A model generated the notes under the pieces. The model saw only the letters and a program-made list of their open reading frames with translations, did not search any database and was not told the DNA's origin. From Anaerolineae bacterium CG2_30_64_16 (GTDB lineage: Bacteria; Chloroflexota; Anaerolineae; CG2-30-64-16): DNA of 5,700 nucleotides. Shown here in pieces: positions 1 to 5,700 of this stretch. Location: positions 1 through 5,700 of the forward strand of contig MNXL01000351.1 in the NCBI GenBank assembly GCA_001871755.1, read 5' to 3'. Both the position numbers and the translations under genes were made by a program. The number at the start of each line of letters is the position of its first letter. The first letter of the stretch is position 1.

Positions 1-201
1 GAGAGCAAAAACCCGCTGACGCTGGATTCCAAGGCGCCCAAGATCCCGCTCAAGGACTACGTCTACAACGAGACCCGCTACAGCTCGCTGGTCCGCGTCA
101 ACGAAGAACGGGCCGAAATGTTGCTGAAGCTGGCGCAACAGGACGTGCTGAGTCGCTGGAAGCAGTATGAGCAGTTGGCGGCGATGGATGTCGAGAAGTA
201 G
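1..201 (+). CDS. nifJ: Pyruvate:ferredoxin (flavodoxin) oxidoreductase, C-terminal fragment
   Basis: This is the 3' end of a gene that begins before the window. It is open in frame 1 from base 1 and stops at TAG 199-201, giving the last 66 residues. The visible segment begins ESKNPLTLDSKAPK, continues with KDYVYNETRYSSL, and ends in a charged helix containing SRWKQYEQLA. This matches, from memory, the C-terminal end of the homodimeric pyruvate:ferredoxin oxidoreductase family (an 'NPF.LDSK.P' stretch, then 'E.RY..L', then a final helix with 'RY..Y..LA'). Family members are about 1,170-1,200 residues and use thiamine diphosphate and iron-sulfur clusters to convert pyruvate and CoA to acetyl-CoA, CO2 and reduced ferredoxin in the cytoplasm of anaerobes. 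The catalytic and cluster-binding domains lie outside the window, so the call rests on the tail and on the neighbouring DHOD-like gene, a pairing I recall from other bacteria. Another 2-oxoacid oxidoreductase is possible but less likely. Confidence 0.78.
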   Translation, partial: ESKNPLTLDSKAPKIPLKDYVYNETRYSSLVRVNEERAEMLLKLAQQDVLSRWKQYEQLAAMDVEK

Positions 202-204
202 CGT

Positions 205-276
205 GGTAGATTGGTAGATTGGTAGATTGGTAGATTGGTAGATTGGTAAATTGGTAGATTGGTAACTTGGGAAGTT
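205..276 (+). repeat. 8-bp tandem repeat, GGTAGATT x 9
   Basis: Nine consecutive 8-base units start three bases after the nifJ stop codon. Units 1-5 (205-244) and unit 7 (253-260) are exactly GGTAGATT. Unit 6 (245-252) is GGTAAATT, unit 8 (261-268) is GGTAACTT and unit 9 (269-276) is GGGAAGTT, so the array decays towards its 3' end. It is AT-richer than its surroundings. The unit length is not a multiple of three, and the reading frames through it on the minus strand give low-complexity peptide (NLPIYQST repeated) that looks spurious. Similar arrays are, from memory, common between genes in Chloroflexota genomes; their role is not known to me. Confidence 0.93.
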
Positions 277-336
277 GGTGGACCGGTCCCATGTCCTGAT
301 CTACCCATTTACCACCCACCAATTTACCACTCTACC
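237..336 (+). repeat. Imperfect inverted repeat between nifJ and the DHOD-like gene
   Basis: The right half of the gap carries degenerate copies of the 8-bp unit in the opposite orientation. Bases 318-336 are the reverse complement of 237-255 at 18 of 19 positions. The perfect core is 11 bp, GGTAAATTGGT at 245-255 against ACCAATTTACC at 318-328. A weaker second block pairs 261-274 with 301-313 if one base is allowed to bulge. A transcript crossing the gap could fold into a long stem enclosing 275-300. The stem is AT-rich at its centre and has no following T-run, so it is not a standard rho-independent terminator. It ends seven bases before the Shine-Dalgarno of the next gene, so it could act on mRNA stability or translation; that is inference. 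Confidence 0.75.
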
Positions 337-356
337 CGCCCTGAGAGGAGCCAAAC

Positions 357-1349
357 ATGACAGATTTGACCACCCACTACATGGGCCTGTCCCTCAAAAA
401 TCCCATCGTCCCATCTGCATCGCCGCTGTCGAAGAAGGTCAGCGGCATCAGGCAGATGGAGGATGCGGGCGCCGCGGCCGTTGTCATGTACTCGCTGTTC
501 GAAGAGCAGATCGACATGGAAGCCCTGGCCCAACACCACTTCATCGAGCAAGCGACCTTTGTCTCAGCCGAGGCGACAGCTTACTTCCCCAAGGCGGCCG
601 ACTACAACCGCGGGCCGGACGGCTACCTGGAGCTGATCCGCGCGGCCAAGGCGGCCGTGGACATCCCGATCATCGGCAGTCTGAACGGTGTCACCCCCGG
701 CGGTTGGACGCGCTACGCCCGACTGATCGAGGAAGCCGGCGCCGACGCGCTGGAGCTGAACGTCTACCTGATCCCGACCCGCACCGATGTGGCCGGCCCC
801 GAGATCGAGCAGGTCTATCTTGACGTGTTGCGCCAGGTCAAGGCCAGCGTCAGCGTCCCGGTGGCGATGAAGTTGAGCCCCTTCTTCAGCGCCTTGCCGC
901 ACATGGCCCAACGCCTGGATGCTGCGGGCGCGGACGCCTTGGTGCTCTTCAACCGCTTCTACCAGCCCGATTTCGATCTGGAGGAGTTGACCGTCACGCC
1001 CAACCTGGTGCTCAGCCGGTCGGAAGAGATGCGCCTGCCGTTGCGCTGGATCGCGATCCTGTACGGCCACGTGAAGGCCTCGCTGGCCCTGACCACCGGC
1101 ATCCACACGCCGGAGGACGTGCTCAAAGCGATGATGGCCGGCGCGGACGTCGCCAACGTGGCCTCCGTGCTGCTAACAGAAGGCCCCGGCAAGATCACCG
1201 AACTGATCCAGGGGGTCAGCGCGTGGATGGAGGCGCGCGAGTACAACTCCATCCACATGATGCAGGGCAGCCTGAGCCAGCGCTCCACCGCCGAACCTGC
1301 CGCGTTCGAGCGTGCGAATTATATGAAGGTGTTGGGGAGTTGGCGGTGA
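357..1349 (+). CDS. Dihydroorotate dehydrogenase-like FMN protein (cd04739/PRK07565 type)
   Basis: A 330-residue cytoplasmic TIM-barrel flavoprotein related to dihydroorotate dehydrogenase. The N-terminus (YMGLSLKNPIVPSASPLS, residues 8-25) is the first barrel strand of the family. Retained features are N84 in a NRGPDGY stretch that resembles the orotate-binding loop, N135 at the end of the LELN strand, K172 in VAMKLSP (flavin contact in class 1 enzymes), N199 in LFNRF, and the FMN-phosphate region TTGIH 246-250 with GADVANVASVL 262-272. The loop after N135 reads VYLIPT where true enzymes have SCPN (class 1) or SSPN (class 2), so the catalytic base appears to be missing. I recall this subgroup being described as FMN-binding but possibly inactive in orotate synthesis. 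Its true reaction is unknown, so pyrD is not assigned. The start at 357 is supported by GAGAGGAG at 343-350. It lies 155 bases after nifJ, a neighbour pairing I recall elsewhere, and may share its transcript. Confidence 0.88.
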   Translation: MTDLTTHYMGLSLKNPIVPSASPLSKKVSGIRQMEDAGAAAVVMYSLFEEQIDMEALAQHHFIEQATFVSAEATAYFPKAADYNRGPDGYLELIRAAKAAVDIPIIGSLNGVTPGGWTRYARLIEEAGADALELNVYLIPTRTDVAGPEIEQVYLDVLRQVKASVSVPVAMKLSPFFSALPHMAQRLDAAGADALVLFNRFYQPDFDLEELTVTPNLVLSRSEEMRLPLRWIAILYGHVKASLALTTGIHTPEDVLKAMMAGADVANVASVLLTEGPGKITELIQGVSAWMEAREYNSIHMMQGSLSQRSTAEPAAFERANYMKVLGSWR

Positions 1350-1411
1350 GAATGTTCTTGCCACTTGCTCCATAACCGCTCATGCGTCGCATCAATCTTG
1401 GGAGATAGGCC

Positions 1412-2548
1412 ATGCCGCCAGACTCGGCCAGTGACACCCTGCGCCCCACGCGCAAGCCAGTGTTCGACTGGCAGGGGCTCCTGCTCAGAGCCGCATCCCC
1501 GCTGTTGGCAATCCTGGTTGCGTTGCTGGTAGGAGCCATCATGCTGCTGCTGCTGGGCGCCAACCCTCTGGCAGCATACGCCACCATGGTCAGGGGCGTG
1601 TTCGGCAGCATGTCGGGCTTCACGCAATCGCTGGTCAAGGCGACGCCGCTGCTGTTAGTCGGTCTGGGCATCTGCATCGCGTTTCGCGCCAGCATGATCA
1701 ACATCGGCGGCGAGGGGCAGATCATTGCAGGCGCGCTGATGGCTACGTGGTTCTCGCTGCAATTCCGCACCTGGCCCGGCTGGCTACTGATTCCGGCGAC
1801 CCTGGTGATGGGATTCCTGGCCGGCGCGTTTTGGGGATTCATCCCCGGCGTGCTCAAGGCACGCCTGAACGTCAATGAGATCCTGAGCACGGTGATGATG
1901 AACGCCATCGCTTTGCAATTGATGAATCTCTTGGTGCGCGGCCCACTGATTGACCCTGCCGGCGTGGCTGCCAAGACGTATCTGCCCCAATCCGAGCGGT
2001 TACCCCAGCAGGTGTGGCTGGGCCGGCTGGTACCCCAAACCCTCCTGCACTCCGGGGGCATCATTGCGGTGCTGCTGGCGGTCATGGTCTACGTCTTCCT
2101 GTGGCGCACCACCATCGGCTATCGTATCCGCGCCGTGGGCCTGAGCCCCGATGCCTCCAGATACGCCGGCATTCCTGTGCCGTTCTACCAGGCGCTATCG
2201 CTAACGCTGGCCGGCGGGTTCGCAGGGCTGGCCGGTGTGATCGAGGTGATCGGCGTGCAGCACCGCCTGCTGGAGGGCATCACCAGCGGCTACGGCTTCT
2301 CGGGCATCGTGGCAGCGCTGTTTGGCGGCCTGCACCCACTCGGCTTGATCCCAGCCTCCTGGCTCTTCGGCAGCCTGTTGGTGGGGGCGGACATGATGCA
2401 ACGCGCAGTGCAGGTGCCCTCCGCGCTGATCGATACTTTGCTGGGCCTGGTGGTGCTGCTGGTTGTCGGTTCGCAGATGTGGTCGCGCCGCCTGGCCACG
2501 CGCCGGGTGATCGCGTTGGCGAGAAAGAACGCGGAGGCCCAGCCATGA
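1412..2548 (+). CDS. Nucleoside-type ABC transporter permease 1 (BPD_transp_2; NupB/NupP-like)
   Basis: A 378-residue inner-membrane protein, the larger of the two channel subunits. After a polar N-terminus of about 27 residues come roughly nine or ten hydrophobic segments, near 29-49, 74-93, 98-116, 122-147, 156-175, 215-231, 259-282, 296-306, 312-327 and 337-356. Signature stretches of the branched-chain/ribose/nucleoside permease family are NIGGEGQ at 97-103, the cytoplasmic coupling segment YRIRAVGLSP at 237-246 followed by A-x-R-Y-A-G-I, and GYGFSGIVAALFGGLHPLG at 293-311. The length fits the first permease of Bmp/Nup-type systems (about 350-380), such as Bacillus NupP or lactococcal NupB. 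GGGAG at 1400-1404, seven bases before ATG, supports the start. An upstream ATG at 1382 runs into a stop after eight codons. The stop overlaps the next gene by four bases, so the two permeases are very likely translated together. The exact substrate cannot be read from this subunit. Confidence 0.93.
   Translation: MPPDSASDTLRPTRKPVFDWQGLLLRAASPLLAILVALLVGAIMLLLLGANPLAAYATMVRGVFGSMSGFTQSLVKATPLLLVGLGICIAFRASMINIGGEGQIIAGALMATWFSLQFRTWPGWLLIPATLVMGFLAGAFWGFIPGVLKARLNVNEILSTVMMNAIALQLMNLLVRGPLIDPAGVAAKTYLPQSERLPQQVWLGRLVPQTLLHSGGIIAVLLAVMVYVFLWRTTIGYRIRAVGLSPDASRYAGIPVPFYQALSLTLAGGFAGLAGVIEVIGVQHRLLEGITSGYGFSGIVAALFGGLHPLGLIPASWLFGSLLVGADMMQRAVQVPSALIDTLLGLVVLLVVGSQMWSRRLATRRVIALARKNAEAQP
2533..2537 (+). 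promoter_or_regulatory. Shine-Dalgarno for permease 2
   Basis: GGAGG lies inside the last codons of permease 1, seven bases before the ATG at 2545. It fixes the start of permease 2 at the ATGA overlap. It also shows that an in-frame upstream extension to an ATG at 2014, which would run through permease 1 coding sequence in another frame, is an artefact. Confidence 0.85.
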
Positions 2549-3477
2549 GCGAGATCATCACCAGCGCAGTCCTCATCGGCATCCTCACCTCGGCCATTCG
2601 CCTGGCGACACCGTATCTGTATGCGGCCATCGGCGAAGCGATCTCGGAGATCTCCGGGGTGGTCAACCTGGGCGTGGATGGCATCATGCTGTTGAGCGCC
2701 TACGGGGCTTTTTTCGTGGCATTGAACACGGGCAACCTATGGCTGGGCCTGCTGACCGGCGCGCTGGTCGGGGTGGCCATGGGGCTGCTCATGGCGTTTA
2801 TCAGCGTCACTTTGAAGGCCGAACAAGGCATCAGCGGCATCGGCCTGTACATGTTCGGGCTGGGTCTATCCAGCCTGCTGTTCAAGACGACCATCGGCAC
2901 GGTCAAAACCGTTGTGGGCTTTCAGCCGGTCAGGATCCCGTTGCTGAGCGATCTCCCCTCCCTCGGTGAGGTGTTGTTCGACCAGAGCCTGCCGGTTTAT
3001 GCGGCGTTCCTGCTGGTGCCGCTGGCCTGGTTCATCTTGGAAAAAACGACCTGGGGGTTGCGGCTGAAGGCTGTGGGCCAGACTCCGGCCGCGGCTGACT
3101 CGCTGGGCGTCAGCGTCGATCGGGTGCGCTACATCGCGGTCTGCGTGGGCTCGATGCTGGCCGGGCTGGCCGGCGCGTCGCTGTCGCTGGCCCTGGTCAA
3201 CCTGTTCCAGGAGAATCTGACGGCGGGCCAGGGCTTCATCGCCGTGGCCCTTGTGTACTTCGGCGGTTGGCGGCCGTTGGGCATCCTGCTGGGCGCGCTG
3301 CTGTTCAGCACAGTCAACGCGTTCCAGTTGTGGATGCAGGTGCTGGGCGTCGCCATCCCTTCGGACGTCGCGGTCATGCTGCCCTACCTGCTGACCATCG
3401 TGGTGCTGGCCTTCACGGTGAGCCGGGTGCGCGGGCCGGCCGCGCTTAACAAGCCCTTCGAACGAGGGGAACACTAA
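2545..3477 (+). CDS. Nucleoside-type ABC transporter permease 2 (BPD_transp_2; NupC/NupQ-like)
   Basis: A 310-residue integral membrane protein, the second and shorter channel subunit. Family marks are SEISGVVNLGVDGIMLL at 34-50 (the 'GVVN-G-(D/E)G-M' segment), the coupling segment WGLRLKAVGQTP at 170-181 followed by ADSLGVSV, and GQGFIAVALVYFGGWRPLG at 228-246. Multiple hydrophobic spans cover most of the chain, and the last 20 residues are polar. Its length of about 310 against about 380 for its partner is the usual asymmetry in Bmp/Nup-type importers, where the two permeases form a heterodimer. The start is the ATG of the ATGA overlap with permease 1, with GGAGG at 2533-2537, and residue 1 leads directly into the expected N-terminal helix. 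The stop is TAA 3475-3477, 32 bases before the binding-protein gene. It should be cotranscribed with both neighbours. Confidence 0.93.
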   Translation: MSEIITSAVLIGILTSAIRLATPYLYAAIGEAISEISGVVNLGVDGIMLLSAYGAFFVALNTGNLWLGLLTGALVGVAMGLLMAFISVTLKAEQGISGIGLYMFGLGLSSLLFKTTIGTVKTVVGFQPVRIPLLSDLPSLGEVLFDQSLPVYAAFLLVPLAWFILEKTTWGLRLKAVGQTPAAADSLGVSVDRVRYIAVCVGSMLAGLAGASLSLALVNLFQENLTAGQGFIAVALVYFGGWRPLGILLGALLFSTVNAFQLWMQVLGVAIPSDVAVMLPYLLTIVVLAFTVSRVRGPAALNKPFERGEH

Positions 3478-3509
3478 CCCTATTTCGTTTAGCATAAGGA
3501 GAAGAGAGC

Positions 3510-4511
3510 ATGAAGATTCGCATGCTGGTCGTTCTTGTCATGGTGCTCGCGTTGCTGGCCGCCTGCGGCGGCACTGCGACTACCACTGGTGGGCAGTCTA
3601 GCGCCAAGCCACTGCGCATCGCCGTGGTGATGCCCAGCGCGACGACCGACCTGGCCTTCAGCCAGTCGATGTGGAGTGCCCTCAAGGCCGTGCAGGCCGA
3701 GTTGGGCGGCGAGTCCGCGCTGGAGCTGCAGTACTCGGAGAACATGTTCAAGGTCCCGGATGCCGCGGCCGCGTTGCGCGACTACGCCAGCAAGGGCTTC
3801 GACATCGTGATCGGCCACGGCTCGCAATACGGCTCGTCGATCCAGGAGATCGCCCCCGACTTCCCCAAGACGACCTTCGCCTGGGGCACCGACGTCAACA
3901 CCTTCGGCCTGCCGAATGTCTACGCCTACACCGCGGCCGCGCAAGAGGGCGGTTACGTCAACGGCGTGTTGGCGGCCAGGCTGACCAAGAGCAAGCTGAT
4001 CGGCGTCACCGGCCCGGTGGAGGTCGGCGATGCAAAGACCTACATCGACGGCTTTGTCCAGGGCGTGGCCTCGGTCGATCCTGGCATGCGGGTCGGCAAA
4101 ACGTGGACCGGGTCCTTCTCGGACGTGGCGCTGATGACCGAAGCTGCCAAGACCCACATCGCGGCCGGCGCGGACGCGTTGACCGGCTCGTCGCAGTCGG
4201 TGGTGGGCTCCATCGGCGCGGCCAAAGAAAAGGGCGACGTCCTGTGGTTCGGCACCCAGTCCGACCAGGCCTCGCTGGCGCCCAACATCGTCGTCGCCAG
4301 CCAGGTGTACGACTGGAGCAGTATACTGAAGCAGATGATCGAGAACCGCAAGAACGGCAAGCTCGGCGGCGACACCTTCGTCCTGCAGCTCAAAAACGGT
4401 GGTCTGAAGATCGCTTTCAACAGTACGTACCCGCTGCCCGATGATGTCAAAAAAGCGGCGGAAGCCGCCATCGAGGGCATCAAGAACGGCAGCATCGTCG
4501 TCGAGCCGTAA
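3510..4511 (+). CDS. BMP-family substrate-binding lipoprotein (nucleoside-type ABC importer)
   Basis: A 333-residue extracytoplasmic receptor of the Bmp/PnrA family (Med-like fold). The N-terminus is a lipoprotein signal: K2 and R4, a hydrophobic core at 5-18, and lipobox L16-A17-A18-C19, so the mature protein would be anchored through C19. A Gly/Thr/Ser-rich linker (20-32) leads to the first strand PLRIAVVMP at 34-42. Family segments follow: TTDLAFSQSMW 45-55, IVIGHGSQYG 99-108, APDFPKTTFAWGTD 115-128, NVYAYTAAAQEGGY 136-149, GVTGPVEVGDAKTYIDGF from 165, and a late GTQSDQ segment. The length fits the family. Known members bind purine or other nucleosides, but the first pocket loop here departs from the usual D-D-K-S-F-N pattern, so the ligand is uncertain. 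AAGGAG at 3496-3501, eight bases before ATG, supports the start. It sits between the permease pair and the ATPase, and an inverted repeat follows its stop. Confidence 0.93.
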   Translation: MKIRMLVVLVMVLALLAACGGTATTTGGQSSAKPLRIAVVMPSATTDLAFSQSMWSALKAVQAELGGESALELQYSENMFKVPDAAAALRDYASKGFDIVIGHGSQYGSSIQEIAPDFPKTTFAWGTDVNTFGLPNVYAYTAAAQEGGYVNGVLAARLTKSKLIGVTGPVEVGDAKTYIDGFVQGVASVDPGMRVGKTWTGSFSDVALMTEAAKTHIAAGADALTGSSQSVVGSIGAAKEKGDVLWFGTQSDQASLAPNIVVASQVYDWSSILKQMIENRKNGKLGGDTFVLQLKNGGLKIAFNSTYPLPDDVKKAAEAAIEGIKNGSIVVEP

Positions 4512-4524
4512 CATTTCAGTAGAC

Positions 4525-4555
4525 GACCTGACAGGTCTGCCAGACCTGTCAGGTC
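4525..4555 (+). repeat. Perfect 15-bp inverted repeat between binding-protein and ATPase genes
   Basis: GACCTGACAGGTCTG at 4525-4539 and CAGACCTGTCAGGTC at 4541-4555 are exact reverse complements around one base (C4540). RNA could form a 14-bp stem with a GCC triloop. Each arm is itself nearly palindromic (GACCT-GAC-AGGTC), so two small hairpins are an alternative fold. It starts 13 bases after the SBP stop. No T-run follows, so a rho-independent terminator is unlikely. An intercistronic stem that protects the upstream mRNA, or a dispersed intergenic repeat common in the genome, would fit better. Both are inference. Confidence 0.92.
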
Positions 4556-4575
4556 TGTACCAGCCCATGAAGGCC

Positions 4576-4580
4576 AGGAG
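4576..4580 (+). promoter_or_regulatory. Shine-Dalgarno for the ABC ATPase
   Basis: AGGAG lies seven bases before ATG 4588 and selects that start. An in-frame ATG at 4567 would add seven residues (MKARRER) but has no good ribosome-binding site at the right distance, since the inverted repeat lies just upstream. Confidence 0.8.
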
Positions 4581-4587
4581 AGAAAGA

Positions 4588-5700
4588 ATGGCGACTGTCT
4601 CTCATCCCGCGGCGCTCAAACGCATCCAACGCGTCGAGATGTGCGACATCGTCAAGCGGTTCCCGGGCGTCCTCGCCAACGACAGAATCTGCTTCGATGT
4701 CAACGCTGGCGAGGTCCACGCCTTGCTGGGCGAAAACGGCGCGGGCAAAAGCACACTGATGCGCCAACTCTATGGCCTATACAAGCCCAACGAGGGCGAA
4801 ATTCTGATCGACGGCAAGCCCCAGGTGTTCAATTCCCCGGCCGACGCGATTCGCGCCGGCATCGGCATGATCCACCAGCACTTCATGCTCGTGCCCACGC
4901 TGACGGTGACGCAGAACATTGCACTGGGGCTGCCGTCCTCCCGCGAGCCGTTGCTGGACCTCGACCGGGTGGGCAAGCGCGTGCGCGAGCTCTCGGAAGA
5001 GTATGGCTTGAAGGTCGACCCGGCTGCTTACCTGTGGCAACTTTCGGTCGGCGAGCAGCAACGCGTGGAGATTCTCAAGGCGCTGTATCGCGGCGCAAGT
5101 TTGATTATTTTGGACGAGCCGACCGCCGTGCTGACCCCGCAAGAGGTCAAAGACCTGTTTGCCACGTTGAAGCGCATGGTCAAAGAAGGGCACGGGCTGG
5201 TTTTCATTTCGCACAAGCTCTACGAGGTCTTGGCGATCAGCGATCGTATCACGGTGCTACGCGATGGTCGCTTGAGCGGCACGTGCGCAACCAAAGATGT
5301 CACGCGTGATGACCTGGTGAAGATGATGGTCGGCCGCGAAGTGAAGCGACTGGCGCCGCTGCCGCAACAAGCAGGCGAGCCGTTACTGCAAATCCGTGGG
5401 CTGCGCGCCATGGGCGATCGCGGCACGGAGGCGCTGCGCGGCATCGACCTGGAGATTCGCGCCGGCGAGATCGTGGGCATGGCAGGCGTCTCGGGCAACG
5501 GGCAACGCGAGCTGGCCGAGTGCCTGGGCGGGCTGCGCAAAGTCACGGCCGGGTCCATCACCATCGCGGGCAAAGACCTGACACACGCCTCGGTACCGCA
5601 GCGCCTGCAAGCAGGACAGGCCTATATCCCCGAAGAACGGATGCGGGATGGCGCCATCAGGGAGTTTTCGGTACAGGAAACCCTCTTCCTGCTTGAACAC
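4588..5700 (+). CDS. Nucleoside-type ABC transporter ATPase, tandem NBDs (3' end outside window)
   Basis: Open from ATG 4588 to the right edge, giving the first 371 residues of a protein whose family is usually about 500-515 long. It is the cytoplasmic motor that energises the importer. The first nucleotide-binding domain is complete: Walker A GENGAGKST 48-56, Q-loop Q97 in MIHQHFM, signature LSVGEQQRVEILKAL 152-166, Walker B LIILDEP 172-178 with catalytic E177, and switch H209 in ISHKL. The second domain starts near 264. Its P-loop is GVSGNGQRE (300-308), lacking the Walker A lysine, and PEERMRDG follows at 348-355. Such a degenerate second P-loop is normal in sugar/nucleoside ATPases (MglA, RbsA, NupA/NupO types), and the PEER-x-RDG stretch is typical of them. 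The GVSGNGQRELAE version and the BMP neighbour favour nucleoside over sugar transport. It is the last transporter gene seen, 76 bases after the SBP gene. Confidence 0.93.
   Translation, partial: MATVSHPAALKRIQRVEMCDIVKRFPGVLANDRICFDVNAGEVHALLGENGAGKSTLMRQLYGLYKPNEGEILIDGKPQVFNSPADAIRAGIGMIHQHFMLVPTLTVTQNIALGLPSSREPLLDLDRVGKRVRELSEEYGLKVDPAAYLWQLSVGEQQRVEILKALYRGASLIILDEPTAVLTPQEVKDLFATLKRMVKEGHGLVFISHKLYEVLAISDRITVLRDGRLSGTCATKDVTRDDLVKMMVGREVKRLAPLPQQAGEPLLQIRGLRAMGDRGTEALRGIDLEIRAGEIVGMAGVSGNGQRELAECLGGLRKVTAGSITIAGKDLTHASVPQRLQAGQAYIPEERMRDGAIREFSVQETLFLLEH

Noticed and set aside
280..289. Perfect 10-bp palindrome GGACCGGTCC within the apical part of the nifJ/DHOD-like gap
   Set aside because: A single short palindrome in GC-rich DNA is expected by chance; it may only be the tip of the larger inverted repeat.
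78..322. Minus-strand frames giving NLPIYQST repeat peptides
   Set aside because: The peptide periodicity comes directly from the 8-bp DNA repeat; the frames run into nifJ and have no family resemblance.
1382..1392. Short dyad ATGCG-T-CGCAT upstream of permease 1, as a possible operator
   Set aside because: Five-base arms are too short to be convincing, no second copy was noticed, and no credible -35/-10 pair was found in the gap.
1205..1411. Possible rho-independent terminator after the DHOD-like gene
   Set aside because: No GC-rich stem followed by a T-run is visible between 1350 and 1411.
1216..2085. Minus-strand reading frame of 289 codons across the DHOD-like/permease boundary
   Set aside because: It spans parts of two well-supported + strand genes and the gap between them, and no domain is visible in its translation.
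2014..2544. In-frame extension of permease 2 upstream to an ATG at 2014
   Set aside because: It overlaps permease 1 coding sequence in another frame, its translation is Arg/Gly/Pro/His-rich with no membrane character, and a good Shine-Dalgarno and ATGA overlap set the start at 2545.
3489..4568. Long minus-strand reading frame (359 codons) opposite the binding-protein gene
   Set aside because: It is an antisense shadow of a GC-rich gene: the composition is Arg/Gly/Asp/Ala-rich with no recognisable domain, and the + strand protein has clear family motifs.
5485..5511. Loss of the Walker A lysine in the second ATPase domain (GVSGNGQRE)
   Set aside because: This degenerate P-loop is normal for the second domain in the sugar/nucleoside ATPase family and is not a sign of decay.

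Overview
The window is a GC-rich bacterial segment with every supported gene on the + strand and intergenic gaps of at most 155 bases. It looks ordinary and chromosomal: nothing seen points to a phage, transposon, CRISPR array or RNA gene. The gene content (pyruvate:ferredoxin oxidoreductase next to a dihydroorotate-dehydrogenase-like protein, then a Bmp/Nup-type nucleoside importer) and two kinds of intergenic repeat (tandem GGTAGATT units, and a GACCTGACAGGTCTG inverted repeat) suggest an anaerobic or facultative member of Chloroflexota, of the Anaerolineae/Caldilineae kind. That placement is inference from recalled patterns, not a search.

Layout: 1-201 is the 3' end of a pyruvate:ferredoxin (flavodoxin) oxidoreductase gene. 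202-356 is a non-coding gap filled by an 8-bp tandem repeat and a degenerate inverted copy of it, so that the transcript could fold into a long hairpin. 357-1349 encodes a DHOD-like flavoprotein whose usual catalytic Cys/Ser loop is not recognisable. From 1412 to the right edge runs a nucleoside-type ABC importer: permease 1 (1412-2548), permease 2 (2545-3477, overlapping by ATGA), a lipoprotein substrate-binding protein of the BMP family (3510-4511), an intercistronic perfect inverted repeat (4525-4555), and a double-domain ATPase (4588 to beyond 5700, cut by the window edge).

How the genes work together: the lipoprotein captures a nucleoside-like ligand outside the membrane, the two different permeases form the channel, and the tandem ATPase powers uptake. 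The order permease-permease-binding protein-ATPase differs from the better known arrangement with the binding protein first. The PFOR/DHOD-like pair is probably a separate redox unit. Whether its position just upstream of the importer has functional meaning cannot be decided from this sequence. No clearly new system was found. The points most worth checking are the DHOD-like protein's altered active site, the two structured intergenic repeats, and the exact ligand of the binding protein.
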